DNA of 64,000 bases from Frankia sp. QA3 (GCF_000262465.1 NZ_CM001489.1:5863710-5927709); one strand, 5' to 3'; counted from the first letter of the stretch, positions 36,713 to 46,342 are shown. The notes: a model not told the origin generated them from the sequence alone. Translations and numbers: made by a program.

Positions 36713-37906
36713 GTGCATGCGGTTGGCGTTCCCGCCGGGTTCCGGGGATGGGTCGAGGCGGGGGCTGGTCGGATTGGTTCTGCGGGGCCGGTGGTGATCG
36801 GTGGCGCGCCGTACGCGGGCCGCCCGTCGGGGCGGTGCGGGCACGCGGTCGGCCCGTGGGTCGGTCACGGGACCGGGCACCCGGGCGGACATGCGGTCGG
36901 GGGTCGGTGCTCACCTGGCCCGATTCGGCGGGCTCTCGCCATCGAACCCGGGTGGGCGGTCGGCGGGGGGCGGTTCCTCGTCGTCGGGGCGTTCGTGCTC
37001 GACTGCCTGGTCAGCACGCCGCGCTTGCCGGGCTGGGGCCAGGATGTTCGTGCCGAGGCGATGTGGACCGTTCCGGGCGGGAAGGCGCTCAACCAGGCGG
37101 TGACCCTGGGCCGGCTCGGTGTGCGGGTGGCCGCGGTGGGGGCGGTGGGAGCGGACGTGGTGGGTGCGGCCGTCCGGGCGGCGCTGGTCGGCGAGGGGGT
37201 CGACGTGTCGGCGATGGCGGCGGTCCCGGACGCGCCGACGCCCGTCTGCGTCGTCCACGTCCGTGACGACGGCGAGAAGGCGGTCGTCTGGCGGGTTCCC
37301 GAAGCGTTGGCCGTCACCCCCGATCAGGTCCACGCCGCGGCGGCGGGTGGTCCGGTCGACGCGGCGCTGGTGACGTTCGAGTTCGCCGAGCGGGCCGCCG
37401 ACCTCATCACCGCGGCCGCCAAGGTCGCCCTGTGGGTCGTCGTCAACCCGGCGCCGGCGCCGGTCGACCCGGCGGTCGTCGAGACCGTTCCGTGGGAGCT
37501 GGTCGACATCCTCGTTCCCAACGAGGCCGAGGCTCGCGCGTTACTCGCCGGGCGGGCCGCCGCCCACGGGCCCGCCGGACGGCTCGCCGAGGCCGTCTCC
37601 GAGACGTTCGGCGTCCCGACCGTCTGCGTCACCCACGGCGAACGAGGATGTGTGCTGCGGACCGGCGGCGCGACGACCACCCACCCCGCCGCCGCGGCGA
37701 GAGTGATCGACACGACCGCGGCCAGCGACGCCTTCACCGCCGTGCTCGCCGCCCGCCTGGTCGTGGGCCGCGACCCGGCCACCGCCGTCCGGCAGGCGCA
37801 GGCGGCCGCGGCCCTCACGGTCAGCCGGGCCGGCGCCTACGAGGCGCTTCCCACCGTCGGCGAGCTCCGTGAGCTGGTGTTCGGCCTACCGGACCCGTCG
37901 GTGTAG
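36713..37906 (+). CDS. PfkB/ribokinase-family carbohydrate kinase
   Basis: Sugar or nucleoside kinase of the PfkB family. The recognisable protein starts at RFLVVGAFVLDCLV. It includes the substrate-binding WTVPGGKALNQAVTLGRLGVRVAAVG block and IPNEAEA-type motif (LVPNEAEARAL). The C-terminal ATP/anion-hole motif reads DTTAASDAFTAVLAARL, where the usual DTTGAGD is altered: Ala-Ser replaces Gly-Ala, but the catalytic Asp is kept. About 315 residues are convincing. The first 80 residues of this longest frame are low complexity, and the real start (perhaps GTG 36791 or 36794) is uncertain. It could be a ribokinase or a pseudouridine kinase partner for PsuG; neither can be shown here. Confidence 0.85.
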   Translation: MHAVGVPAGFRGWVEAGAGRIGSAGPVVIGGAPYAGRPSGRCGHAVGPWVGHGTGHPGGHAVGGRCSPGPIRRALAIEPGWAVGGGRFLVVGAFVLDCLVSTPRLPGWGQDVRAEAMWTVPGGKALNQAVTLGRLGVRVAAVGAVGADVVGAAVRAALVGEGVDVSAMAAVPDAPTPVCVVHVRDDGEKAVVWRVPEALAVTPDQVHAAAAGGPVDAALVTFEFAERAADLITAAAKVALWVVVNPAPAPVDPAVVETVPWELVDILVPNEAEARALLAGRAAAHGPAGRLAEAVSETFGVPTVCVTHGERGCVLRTGGATTTHPAAAARVIDTTAASDAFTAVLAARLVVGRDPATAVRQAQAAAALTVSRAGAYEALPTVGELRELVFGLPDPSV

Positions 37907-38002
37907 GGCCCGCCAGGCGCAGGAGGCGGAATCGCTCCCGTCGGACCGGCCGCGCGCCGCCGGGGTCCGGTGGACGCCGCGTGCCTGCGGACCGGCGAGA
38001 TC

Positions 38003-39409
38003 TCAGGAACGCGCGGCGTCCGCTCGATCGGGTCCTCCCTGTTGGCTGTCGGGCTGGGTGTGGGCGGGCTGGGTGTGGGCGGGCAGGGAGGGGGGCGCCG
38101 GGCGCGGCCGGGGGAGGCGGAGCGGGTGTGGCGGATGGCCTCGGTGCCCGACGCCCGGCAGGGCCGCGGCGGCCGCCGTGAACTGGGCGATGCCGCGGCG
38201 GTAGGCGTCCTCCTTGCGGCGGGCGATCGTCACCGGGTCGATCTCGGCAACGCCGAGCCGGCCCCGGGTGCCGCAGGCGGCGGCGCGCGCAGGGTCGAGC
38301 AGGAACGGTGCGAGCGCGGTGGCCAGCGCCTCGGCGTCGCCGGGGGGGACCGCGGTCCCGGACCCCCAGCGCTCGACGAACGGCGCCACGCCCGTCCGGG
38401 TCGTGGTGACCACCGGCCGGCCGGCTGCCATCGCCTCGACGGCGGCGATCGAGAAACTCTCGAAGCGGCTGGGTACGGCGACGGCGCGCGCCCGCCGGTA
38501 GAGGTCGCGGACCTCGGCACCGGACAGATGGCCGGGGAACTCGACGTCCAGGCCGAGCTCGCGCGCCCGCCGGGCGAGCCAGGTGCCGGCGGGGGCGCCG
38601 CCGATCGTGCCGGCGGGGCGGCCGGCGAGCACCAGCCGGTGGGCGATGCCCGCGCGGTTGAGCCGCGCGGACGCGTCGAGCAGGACGTCCACTCCCTTGT
38701 ACGCCTCCAGGCGGCCGACCGCGGCGACCGTCGGCGCCGTGCCGGCGACGTCCGGGACGTCGCGCCAGGGGTTGGCGTCGAACGGGTTCGGGATCACCTC
38801 CACCGCGCGTCGACCCAACCAGCCGCGCTCGCGCAGGGTGTCGACGAGCAGCTGCGAAGGTGAGGTCACCACGGCGGCGAGGTCGGCGGAGATCTGGTCG
38901 AGCCGGTCGGCGAGCCGGCCCTTGCGCCCGATCGGCTGGCCGGCGAGCTGGACGGTGAGCATGGTCGGGCAGTGCAGGTGGATGGCGAGCGGGCGGGTGC
39001 GGTACAGCGCCTGGACCAGGCCGCGGGTCTCCCCGTCCTGCGTCTCGATCACGTCCGGGCGCAGGCCGAGGCGGCGCATCCAGAAGCTGTAGGACAACGG
39101 CAGGCTGGCCCGCAGCGTGATCGAGTCCCGCGGGTACAGGGGCCCGCGCAGTCGCGCCCCGACCGGGCCCAGACCGCGGCTGACCGGGACCCGCAGCAGC
39201 GGCCGCCGGTGCACGTGCACCCCGTCCTGCACGGAGTCGACGATCCGGTGACCCTGGGCGCAGAGCACGTGCACCTCGTGCCCGAGCCTCGCGAGCGCGA
39301 CGGCCAGCGTCGCCGTGTAGCTGCCCGCACCGTCCCAGACGACCGGCGGGTACTGCTCGCAGAAGAACAGGATGCACAGGGCGCGTAACGATCGGACCGA
39401 ATCCGCCAT
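38003..39409 (-). CDS. GT4-type glycosyltransferase
   Basis: 468-residue retaining glycosyltransferase of the GT-B fold. The N-terminal acceptor domain opens with LCILFFCEQYPPVVWDGAGSYTATLAVALARLGHEV-type sequence. The C-terminal domain has VEVIPNPFDAN, PTVAAVGRLEAYKGVDVLLDA and the E-x7-E region RFESFSIAAVEAMAAGRPVV, which binds the nucleotide-sugar donor. The last 40 residues are a Pro-rich tail with an AHTQP duplication. ATG 39409. It stands alone, so donor and acceptor are unknown; cell-surface glycan or glycolipid synthesis is likely. Confidence 0.92.
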   Translation of the reverse strand: MADSVRSLRALCILFFCEQYPPVVWDGAGSYTATLAVALARLGHEVHVLCAQGHRIVDSVQDGVHVHRRPLLRVPVSRGLGPVGARLRGPLYPRDSITLRASLPLSYSFWMRRLGLRPDVIETQDGETRGLVQALYRTRPLAIHLHCPTMLTVQLAGQPIGRKGRLADRLDQISADLAAVVTSPSQLLVDTLRERGWLGRRAVEVIPNPFDANPWRDVPDVAGTAPTVAAVGRLEAYKGVDVLLDASARLNRAGIAHRLVLAGRPAGTIGGAPAGTWLARRARELGLDVEFPGHLSGAEVRDLYRRARAVAVPSRFESFSIAAVEAMAAGRPVVTTTRTGVAPFVERWGSGTAVPPGDAEALATALAPFLLDPARAAACGTRGRLGVAEIDPVTIARRKEDAYRRGIAQFTAAAAALPGVGHRGHPPHPLRLPRPRPAPPSLPAHTQPAHTQPDSQQGGPDRADAARS

Positions 39410-40523
39410 GCGTCTCCGTTTCTACCAGTCCGGTCGCCGGAGCATGCGGGAATGATGGGAATACGTTACCGCGGACCTCGTGAGTGGCCGGGTGATTGCC
39501 GGTGAGCGTTCGGCGATTCGCCATGGATGGTCCGGCTGGGTGCGGTGGAATTGCATCCCGCGATGCTCCGCCGATATTGTCCGGGCAGGTCCGATCCCGT
39601 CGATGATCGGTCGGGAGTCGGTTGTTCGTCCGAGCTTGCGGGCAAAAGTGGGTCGCTGTCTTTTGCCGGAGGTCGAGGGTATCCGGCCATGCCGAGGACG
39701 GCTCCGGCGCGAACACGATGGCTTCTGATCCGCGCTTCTCGGCCTGGTAGCGGCAGCTACCGGACCACCGGAAGATTACCGAGGCGGGCGATAGCGAATC
39801 ACCTTGATGGTTGTTTACCGTGGCGTGGAAACGAATTCCTGGCGGCCGGCCATGTGATCAGGGAGGGTCGGGGCAGGCCGTCGCAATTCCCGTGGGCGGG
39901 GGTCTGCGGTCGGCGTGCCGCCCCGCCCCGACCGAATTCTCCCCGGGGGAGGCTCGGCAGCCGGTCGGAGTGGGACGGGGTCAGTGCGGTGGGACGGGGG
40001 CAGGCGCCGGGGGAGGGATGGTTCTGCGTCGGAAGTTTTCGCGGCGGGCTCGGGGTTCGTGCCGACGCCGGCGGGTGACGGCGATGCCGTCCGTGGTGCG
40101 TCCGGCTCATGGTGCGTCCGGCTCATGGTGCGTCCGGCTCGTGGCGCACCGGCATCATCCGGCCCCATCTTCCATTGTGTAAGCATGACGAAACGGAACG
40201 AAACAACAATCCGGTCATCCGGACAACTCGGATACGACGCTGAGGCCGCCGAGCTCCGGCGTGGGACGCGCCGCATGCGCCGAGAGTGGCCGGATCGTTG
40301 CGGGGAACAGGTCATCCGCGGGTGCTTCACCAAACGTGCCGCGGGTCGCCGGTCTCGGGCGTCGAGTCGATCGCCAGCGCTTCGGGTCGGAGGTAGCGTT
40401 GCCCTTTTCGCTCCGCCGACGGCGATCCCTGTGCCGGACCGGCGGATCCGCGTGCCTTGGTGAATCGGGCCCCGGCCGGAGACCACCAGACCGGGGCCGT
40501 CGAGACTGTGAGGGAGGGCGTCG
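39410..40523. other. 1.1-kb gene-free region
   Basis: Upstream of the glycosyltransferase (minus) and the amidotransferase (plus). The first 440 bases have clearly lower GC than the neighbourhood and probably hold the glycosyltransferase promoter. A 16-bp tandem repeat lies at 40095-40142. Several open frames cross the region but have no ribosome binding site and no recognisable protein. Confidence 0.45.
40095..40142. repeat. 16-bp tandem repeat
   Basis: Three copies of GGTGCGTCCGGCTCAT, the last with one or two changes. The period of 16 is not a multiple of three, in line with a non-coding location. Confidence 0.85.
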
Positions 40524-41414
40524 ATGTGCCACCTGTTCGCGATGAGTAGTGGCCCGAAGCGGATCAAGGCCACGTTCTGGCTGCTGGACGCGCCCGAGAG
40601 CCCACGCGCGGCCACCTTGCGAACGCCGGACGGCGCCGGGCTCGGCGCCTTCGACGCAGACGGGGTCCCGCAGGTGGTGAGGCAGGCCATCCGTAGCCGC
40701 GCGGACACGGCGTTCGCCCGGGAGGCCCAGGACGTCATCTCGTCGACCTTCGTCGCGCACGTGCGGCACGCCTCCACCGGCCGGGCCAGCGACGCCAACA
40801 CGCACCCGTTCGTCCGCGACGGGCGGATCTTCGCTCACAACGGGGTGATCGAGGGGTTGGGCAAGCTGGACGCGGAGCTCGGCACGGCCGGCCTGCCGGT
40901 CCTCGGCGACACCGACTCCGAGCGCTTCTTCGCGCTGGTCACCCGGGAGATCGACGCCCATGACGGCGACGTCGGCGAGGGCATCGCCTCGGCGGCGCGC
41001 TGGGCCGCGCAGAACCTCCCCCTCTACTCCATCAACATGATCCTCATCACCGACCGGGAGCTGTGGGCGCTGCGTTACCCGGACACCAACGGCCTCTACG
41101 TGCTCCAGCGCGGCGCCGGCGGACGCAACGATCGCCATCTCGACCATGCCAGCCCGTTCAGCGAGATCCGGGTCCGGTCCCTCGATCTGCTCGACGAGCC
41201 GGCGGTGGTGGTCGAGAGCGAGCGGATGGACGAGGATCCGCGCTGGCGGTTGATGGAAAGCGGCGAGCTGCTCCACGTCGCGGCCGATCTCACGGTGACG
41301 TCGCGGATCGTGCTCGACGGCCCGCCCGTCCACCAGCTTTCCCTGGAGGATCTGCGGCCCGAGGCTGCCGTGTCGCAGACCACCGCGGTGCCCGATCTGC
41401 CGCTGTCCGCCTGA
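40524..41414 (+). CDS. Class II glutamine amidotransferase (EgtC-like)
   Basis: 296-residue Ntn-type amidohydrolase. The catalytic Cys is residue 2 (MCHLFAMSS), exposed after removal of Met1. The glutamine-binding blocks follow: FVAHVRHASTGRASDANTHPF and RIFAHNGVIEGL, then GDTDSERFFALV. The lack of a synthetase domain makes it a stand-alone amidohydrolase, in the same group as EgtC of ergothioneine synthesis, but no other egt gene is near. It might hydrolyse a gamma-glutamyl compound. ATG 40524 follows GAGGGAGGG. Confidence 0.9.
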   Translation: MCHLFAMSSGPKRIKATFWLLDAPESPRAATLRTPDGAGLGAFDADGVPQVVRQAIRSRADTAFAREAQDVISSTFVAHVRHASTGRASDANTHPFVRDGRIFAHNGVIEGLGKLDAELGTAGLPVLGDTDSERFFALVTREIDAHDGDVGEGIASAARWAAQNLPLYSINMILITDRELWALRYPDTNGLYVLQRGAGGRNDRHLDHASPFSEIRVRSLDLLDEPAVVVESERMDEDPRWRLMESGELLHVAADLTVTSRIVLDGPPVHQLSLEDLRPEAAVSQTTAVPDLPLSA

Positions 41415-41606
41415 CCCGGGCACCTCGGGCGCGGCGCCCGTTTCGCCAGGCCCTGTCCGTCAGCTCCCGCCTGCGTCGGCGGCCCGCCCGCCGTTCCCAC
41501 CCGGTTCGATGAAACCTGCCGACATAGCGGGCGTACGCACGGGGTAGCAATGGTGCACGGGCAATGATGCGGACAGTCGCAGTTCCCTGCGCGGAAGGGG
41601 CTCGTC

Positions 41607-42485
41607 GTGGTACTTGAAGTCGGCAGGATCGGGCTTTGGGCAGCCCAGCGGCAGTGGCCGACGGACGTCCGGTCGCGGGCGGAGGTCGCCGCCGAGGTGG
41701 CGGCGATGGGTATCCCGACGTTGTGGATCGGCGGCGCCAGCGGGGATCTGGAGCTCCCCGCCGCCATCCTGGATGGCACCGAAGGGCTCGTGGTCGGCAC
41801 GAGCATCCTGAATATCTGGACCGAGAAGGCGGACATCGTCGCCGACCATTACGCGATGCTCGCCAAGGCCCACCCCGACCGGCTGCTGCTCGGGTTCGGC
41901 GTCGGGCACCGGGACCCGGTGGAGAAGCTGACCGGCCGCCGCTGGGAGCGGCCGGTCGAGGTCCTCCTCGACTACCTCGACACGCTCGACGAGCTCGGGG
42001 TTCCCCGGTCCGACCAGGCGCTGGCGGCGCTCGGTCCCCGGATGCTGGGGATCGCGGCCCGGCGCACCGCAGGTGCCCTGCCGTACCTCGTCACGCCCGA
42101 GCACACCCGGCGGGCGCGGGAGATCATGGGGCCGGACGCGCTGCTCGCCCCCGAGCAGAAGATCGTGCTCGACCCCGACCCCGGCAGCGCCCGTGCGGTG
42201 GCCCGTCAGGGGCTCGCCTTCTACCTCAGGCAGCCGAACTACGCCAACAACCTGCGCCGGCTCGGATTCACCGACGCCGACCTGGCCGGGACCGGTTCCG
42301 ACCGACTCGTCGACGCCCTGGTCGCCTGGGGCGACCTGGACACCGTCCTGGCTCGGATCGCCGAGCATCACCAGGCGGGCGCGGACCACGTCGCCGTGCA
42401 GGTCCTGACCCCGACGCCCACCCAGCTCCCGCTCGCGCAATGGGACCGTCTCGCCGGCGCGATCAACGCCCTCGCGTCCCCCTGA
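41607..42485 (+). CDS. LLM-class F420-dependent oxidoreductase
   Basis: 292-residue TIM-barrel enzyme of the luciferase-like family, in the MSMEG_4141-like subgroup. Recognised by GRIGLWAAQRQWPTD, AAMGIPTLWIGGASGDL, LVVGTSILNIWTEKADIVA, HPDRLLLGFGVGH and the late ALGPRMLGIAARRTAGALPYLV block. Members use F420 rather than FMN. GTG 41607 follows GGAAGGGG. Substrate unknown; single gene. Confidence 0.9.
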   Translation: MVLEVGRIGLWAAQRQWPTDVRSRAEVAAEVAAMGIPTLWIGGASGDLELPAAILDGTEGLVVGTSILNIWTEKADIVADHYAMLAKAHPDRLLLGFGVGHRDPVEKLTGRRWERPVEVLLDYLDTLDELGVPRSDQALAALGPRMLGIAARRTAGALPYLVTPEHTRRAREIMGPDALLAPEQKIVLDPDPGSARAVARQGLAFYLRQPNYANNLRRLGFTDADLAGTGSDRLVDALVAWGDLDTVLARIAEHHQAGADHVAVQVLTPTPTQLPLAQWDRLAGAINALASP

Positions 42486-42571
42486 GCAGGCGGAACATCA
42501 TGGGGTAGTCTTCTCGACAACCGATCAATTCGCCTGCCCTGTGTCTGCGGCCGAGTCACGGAGAGTGACGC

Positions 42572-42994
42572 ATGCCCGCAGACGTCCCAGGTACCCCGTC
42601 CCCGGACGCCGAACGCGTTTCCGAACACGGCGACGACACCGCCGCGATCCCCGCCGCCCGCGAGGGCAAGTCGGCGCCATCGCTTGCCGCGCCCGCGGAG
42701 GCCGCCGCGACGGCGGTCGCGGTGGACACCGGGTCGGAGCTGGTCGCCAGCCTGATGTCAGGGATGTCCGCCGACGAGCAGAACCGCCTGCTCGGAATGA
42801 TCAACTCGTCGATCGCGGCCGAGCGGTCGGCCGCGATCGACGGGACCGTCCGCCGCCAGGTCGATGTCGGGGTGCGCCGCCGGCGCTCGTCGCGCCACCC
42901 GACGGATCCCGACGCGCCGGACGCGCCGGACGCGGCCGATGATCCAGGTGAGCCGGGCGCGGACGGGTCTCGTGGCGGGGCGAGCGATGGCTGA
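42572..42994 (+). CDS. Small hypothetical protein, first of a signalling trio
   Basis: 140 residues, not recognised. The N-terminal 55 residues are Ala/Pro-rich. A helical core follows (GSELVASLMSGMSADEQNRLLGMINSSIAAERSAAIDGTV), then a basic stretch (VRRRRSSRH) and an acidic Asp/Pro tail with a DAPDAPDA repeat. ATG 42572 lies eight bases after GGAGAG. It precedes the STAS and GAF-ANTAR genes on the same strand with short gaps and may belong to the same regulatory unit. Confidence 0.7.
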   Translation: MPADVPGTPSPDAERVSEHGDDTAAIPAAREGKSAPSLAAPAEAAATAVAVDTGSELVASLMSGMSADEQNRLLGMINSSIAAERSAAIDGTVRRQVDVGVRRRRSSRHPTDPDAPDAPDAADDPGEPGADGSRGGASDG

Positions 42995-43021
42995 GGGACG
43001 CGGCGCTCCGGGGGGAGTGCG

Positions 43022-43567
43022 GTGAGGGCCCTGGACCCGGCGGGCCCCGCCGCCATCCGGTCCGGGGTGCGTGAGGCCGGGGTGAGTGAGGCCGGGGTGA
43101 GTGAGGCCGGGGTGAGTGGGCCCGGGGTGCTTGGGCCCGGGGTGCAGGCCCCGGCGGCCGGCGAGGTCCGGGTGCGCATCGCCGGGTCGGGCCGGCTCGC
43201 CGCCGTGGTGCGGCCCCGCCCGGGCGGGTTCACGGTTGCCTTCCAGGGGGATCTCGACACCGCCGCCGAGCAGATGGCCCGGGCGCTGCTGTGGGCGTGC
43301 CTGGACGGGTGCGCGAGCGCGCTCATCGTCGACCTGACCGGTGTGTTCGTCGACGTCCGCGGGTTCACCGCGCTGCATCTGCTCTGGCGGGCCGGCCGGG
43401 AACGGGGCATCCGGGTCGCGCTCACCGGGTGCTCGCAGGTCGTGGACCGGATGGCGACCATCCTCACCCCCCAGGGCATACCTCGATTCCGTACGGTAGA
43501 TGCAGCATGGCAAGCAGTAACCGGCTCCGAATCGACCGCCCCCGCGTCCGCGGCAACTGCGGGATAA
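43022..43567 (+). CDS. STAS-domain protein (anti-anti-sigma like)
   Basis: 181 residues. The first 45 carry five copies of a five-residue repeat (EAGVS/GPGVL) from a 15-bp minisatellite. The STAS domain follows: FTVAFQGDLDTAAEQMARALLWACLDGCASALIVDLTGVFVDVRGFTALHLLWRAG-like order of strands and helices. In anti-anti-sigma factors a Ser or Thr follows the VDLT-x-V-x-F-D motif; here the site reads DVRGFTAL, so the usual phospho-acceptor Ser appears replaced by Arg-Gly, and Thr in GFT is the nearest candidate. GTG 43022 follows GGGGGGAG. Confidence 0.82.
   Translation: MRALDPAGPAAIRSGVREAGVSEAGVSEAGVSGPGVLGPGVQAPAAGEVRVRIAGSGRLAAVVRPRPGGFTVAFQGDLDTAAEQMARALLWACLDGCASALIVDLTGVFVDVRGFTALHLLWRAGRERGIRVALTGCSQVVDRMATILTPQGIPRFRTVDAAWQAVTGSESTAPASAATAG
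43067..43141. repeat. 15-bp minisatellite in the STAS gene
   Basis: Five copies of GTGAGTGAGGCCGGG with drift toward GTGAGTGGGCCCGGG. Encodes the N-terminal EAGVS-type repeats and keeps the frame. Confidence 0.95.
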
Positions 43568-43643
43568 CCCTGGGGGTGATCCGGCAGGATGGGACGGCCG
43601 GGTTGCGGCGCTCGGATCGCGCCGTACTAGCGGGGGAACGACG

Positions 43644-44348
43644 ATGGAGATCGACAAACTGCTGCTGGATGCCAGTCTCGCCCGGCTGCACCATCTGGTG
43701 CCGAGTCAGGTCGAGCTCGCCAAGCTGGTCAGCGAGGTCGTCCAGGCCGTCACCGAGATCTTCGACCTGACCGGCGCGGGCGTCCTGCTGGTCGACGCGG
43801 ACCGGGCGCTGCGCAGCATCGCCGCGTCCGACAGCAACGGGGCGCTGTTCGAACGTGCCCAGGAGGAGTTCGGCGAGGGCCCCTGCGTCGAGTCGTTCAT
43901 CACCGACGAGATCGTCGTGTGTGCGGACATCGCCTCGGACCCGCGGTGGCCCCGGGTCACCCCCACCCTCGTGGAGGGCGGGATACGGGCCGTCCTCGGC
44001 GTCCCGGTGCGGCTCGGGGGCGGTCCGATCGGCACCCTCAACGTCGCCGCTGACAAGCCGCGCGCCTGGAACGACACGGAACGCGACGCCATGGTGCATT
44101 TCGGCGCGGTTCTCGAGAACCTGCTGCTCGCCGGGCTCATCGCCGATCGTAACGACAAGCTTGCCCGGCAGCTCCAGTACGCGTTGGAGTACCGGGTTCC
44201 CATCGAGCGGGCCGTCGGTTATCTCATGGCGACGATGAAGACGGATCAGGTCTCGGCGTTCGAGACCCTGCGGCGGACCGCACGCAACGAGCGTCGGCGG
44301 GTCTCCGAGCTGGCCGAGGAGATCCTCGCCCGGCAACGGGTCCTCTGA
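43644..44348 (+). CDS. GAF-ANTAR antitermination regulator
   Basis: 234 residues. A helical start leads into a GAF sensor domain at about 25-160 (FDLTGAGVLLVDADRALRSIAASD, GPCVESFITDEIVVC, GIRAVLGVPVRLGGGPIGTLNV). A three-helix ANTAR RNA-binding domain ends the protein (LQYALEYRVPIERAVGYLM and SAFETLRRTARNERRRVSELAEEIL). ANTAR proteins bind paired hexaloop hairpins in leader RNAs and prevent termination. The GAF ligand is unknown. ATG 43644 follows GGGGGAA. It lies 76 bases after the STAS gene. Confidence 0.94.
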   Translation: MEIDKLLLDASLARLHHLVPSQVELAKLVSEVVQAVTEIFDLTGAGVLLVDADRALRSIAASDSNGALFERAQEEFGEGPCVESFITDEIVVCADIASDPRWPRVTPTLVEGGIRAVLGVPVRLGGGPIGTLNVAADKPRAWNDTERDAMVHFGAVLENLLLAGLIADRNDKLARQLQYALEYRVPIERAVGYLMATMKTDQVSAFETLRRTARNERRRVSELAEEILARQRVL

Positions 44349-44537
44349 CCTCCCACCTGTTCACTGTCGTCAGGACGACATGGTCCGCCGACGGCGATGC
44401 CTGGCCTGACCGTGGTGGCTCCACGACGATGATGCCCACCGGGGCGATGCCCCGGGTGGCCGGCGCGCCGGCACGGTCGGGGTTTCGTGGGGCCGGTCAT
44501 CTCGTACTACGGAACGACCTCTATCGAAAGGGGGCGA

Positions 44538-45584
44538 ATGATCGAGGCACAAGGGCTCACCAAGCGGTATGGACGCACGGTCGCCGTCAACGACCTGTCC
44601 TTCGCGGTGCAGCCCGGCAAGGTGACCGGATTCCTGGGGCCCAACGGCGCCGGGAAGTCCACCACGATGCGCATGATCCTGGGGCTCGACAACCCGAGCG
44701 CGGGCACGGTCCGCATCGACGGCCGGCGGTACGCCGAGCTGAAGCAGCCGCTGCGCCAGGTGGGCGCGCTGCTCGAGGCGAAATGGGTGCATCCCAACCG
44801 TTCCGCGCGTTCTCACCTGCGCTGGATGGCCGCGTCCAACCGGATCCCGGCGAAGCGGGTCGACGAGGTGCTGGAGATCGTCGGGCTGACCGGCGTGGCG
44901 GGCAAGCGCGCCGGCGGCTTCTCGCTCGGCATGGCGCAGCGGCTCGGTATCGCGACCGCGCTGCTCGGCGATCCGGGCGTCCTGCTGTTCGACGAGCCCG
45001 TCAACGGCCTGGACCCGGAGGGGATCCTCTGGATCCGCCGCTTCATGCACCGGCTTGCGGACGAGGGTCGGACGGTCTTCGTCTCCAGCCATCTGCTCTC
45101 CGAGATGGCGCTGACCGCCCAGGAGCTCGTCGTCATCGGGCGCGGGCGGCTCATCGCGCAGACCAGCACCCGGGCCTTCATCGACATGGCGTCCGAGTCG
45201 GCGGTCCGGGTCCGTGGCCCCGAGATGGAGCGGCTGCACGGGGTGCTCACCGGTCAGGGGCTCGCGGTGCGCGACGTGCCCGCCGGTGACGACGGCCCGG
45301 CGGCGCTGCTCGTGTCGAACAGCAGCACCGAACAGGTCGGCGAGCTGGCCGGGCAGGTCGGCCTGGTGCTGCACGAGCTGTCCGCCCAGCGCGGCTCGCT
45401 GGAGCAGGCGTTCATCCAGCTCACCGGGGGCGAGGTGGAGTACCACGCCGGGGCGCTCGCGGGGCCCGGGAACGGCTCGCCGCCCACCGGGACGCCCGTC
45501 GCCCCGGCGCAGCCCACCGCAGCGCTGCCGCGGGGGACCGAGGCCGCGGCGGCGGACGCGACGCGGGGAGGCGACGCGCGATGA
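44538..45584 (+). CDS. ABC transporter ATP-binding protein
   Basis: 348 residues. Walker A GPNGAGKST (about 37-45), a signature loop in FSLGMAQRLG, Walker B VLLFDEPVNGLDP and the switch His in VFVSSHLLSEM. This is the CcmA-like subgroup that pairs with ABC-2 type permeases in export. About 55 Ala/Pro-rich residues at the C-terminus (from GALAGPGNGSPPTG) are extra. ATG 44538 follows AAAGGGGG; the longer frame adds 17 unsupported residues. It overlaps the permease gene by ATGA. Confidence 0.95.
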   Translation: MIEAQGLTKRYGRTVAVNDLSFAVQPGKVTGFLGPNGAGKSTTMRMILGLDNPSAGTVRIDGRRYAELKQPLRQVGALLEAKWVHPNRSARSHLRWMAASNRIPAKRVDEVLEIVGLTGVAGKRAGGFSLGMAQRLGIATALLGDPGVLLFDEPVNGLDPEGILWIRRFMHRLADEGRTVFVSSHLLSEMALTAQELVVIGRGRLIAQTSTRAFIDMASESAVRVRGPEMERLHGVLTGQGLAVRDVPAGDDGPAALLVSNSSTEQVGELAGQVGLVLHELSAQRGSLEQAFIQLTGGEVEYHAGALAGPGNGSPPTGTPVAPAQPTAALPRGTEAAAADATRGGDAR

Positions 45585-46342
45585 CTCTGCTCACCGTCGA
45601 ACGGATCAAGCTGTTCTCCACCCGCTCGCCGTGGTGGTGCATGATCATTGCGACCGCCCTCACGGTGGGGCTGACCTCCATCTTCGCGGCCACCACCAAG
45701 ACCACCGAGCTGACCGATCTCACCCCGAGCGCCACCCAGTTCGCGTACAGCTTCGGGCTCGTGGTGATGATGGTCATGGCCACGCTCGCGGTCACCACCG
45801 AATACCGGTTCAGCACCATCCGGTCGACCTTCCTCGCCGTCCCCACCCGCACGCCGGCGCTGGTCGCGAAGGCCGCGGTCGTCGTTGTGCTGGCGGGGAT
45901 CGTCGGGGAGATCACCGCGGTTGCCTCCTGGGGCGTGGCCACGCTCATCCAGCCCGACGCGCCGCTGGGGCTGGACACGGCGCAGGAGTACCGCAACGTC
46001 TTCGGCGTCGGCCTGATCTACCTGCTGTCCGCGCTGCTCGCCCTCGCCGTCGGGCTGATCGTCCGGCAGTCCGCCGGCGCCGTCGTCATCGAACTCATCT
46101 ACCTGCTCCTGCTGGAGAACCTGCTGCCGGCGATCCCCCGGATCGGCGACCACATCCAGCACTGGCTGCCGTACACCGTCGGTAACAACTTCATTGTCGC
46201 CGGCCAGCCCGAGACCGCCGACGGCCCGCCCGCGATCGAGGGGATGCCGTTCGGGCCCTGGGGCTCGCTGGTGTACTACGCCGCGGTGTGCGTGGGCCTG
46301 TTCCTCGTCGGGTTGATCCTGGCCAAGCGCCGGGACGCCTGA
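45581..46342 (+). CDS. ABC-2 type transporter permease
   Basis: 253-residue membrane subunit with about six helices (for example MIIATALTVGLTSIF, FAYSFGLVVMMVMATLAV, VGLIYLLSALLALAVGLIV, SLVYYAAVCVGLFLVGLIL). The EYRFSTIRSTFLAVPTR segment after the second helix is characteristic of this permease group. It is translationally coupled to its ATPase. Substrate unknown; no linked biosynthetic genes. Confidence 0.92.
   Translation: MTLLTVERIKLFSTRSPWWCMIIATALTVGLTSIFAATTKTTELTDLTPSATQFAYSFGLVVMMVMATLAVTTEYRFSTIRSTFLAVPTRTPALVAKAAVVVVLAGIVGEITAVASWGVATLIQPDAPLGLDTAQEYRNVFGVGLIYLLSALLALAVGLIVRQSAGAVVIELIYLLLLENLLPAIPRIGDHIQHWLPYTVGNNFIVAGQPETADGPPAIEGMPFGPWGSLVYYAAVCVGLFLVGLILAKRRDA

Noticed and set aside
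40524..41414. Ergothioneine biosynthesis (EgtC)
   Set aside because: The amidohydrolase is EgtC-like, but egtA, egtB, egtD and egtE are not nearby.
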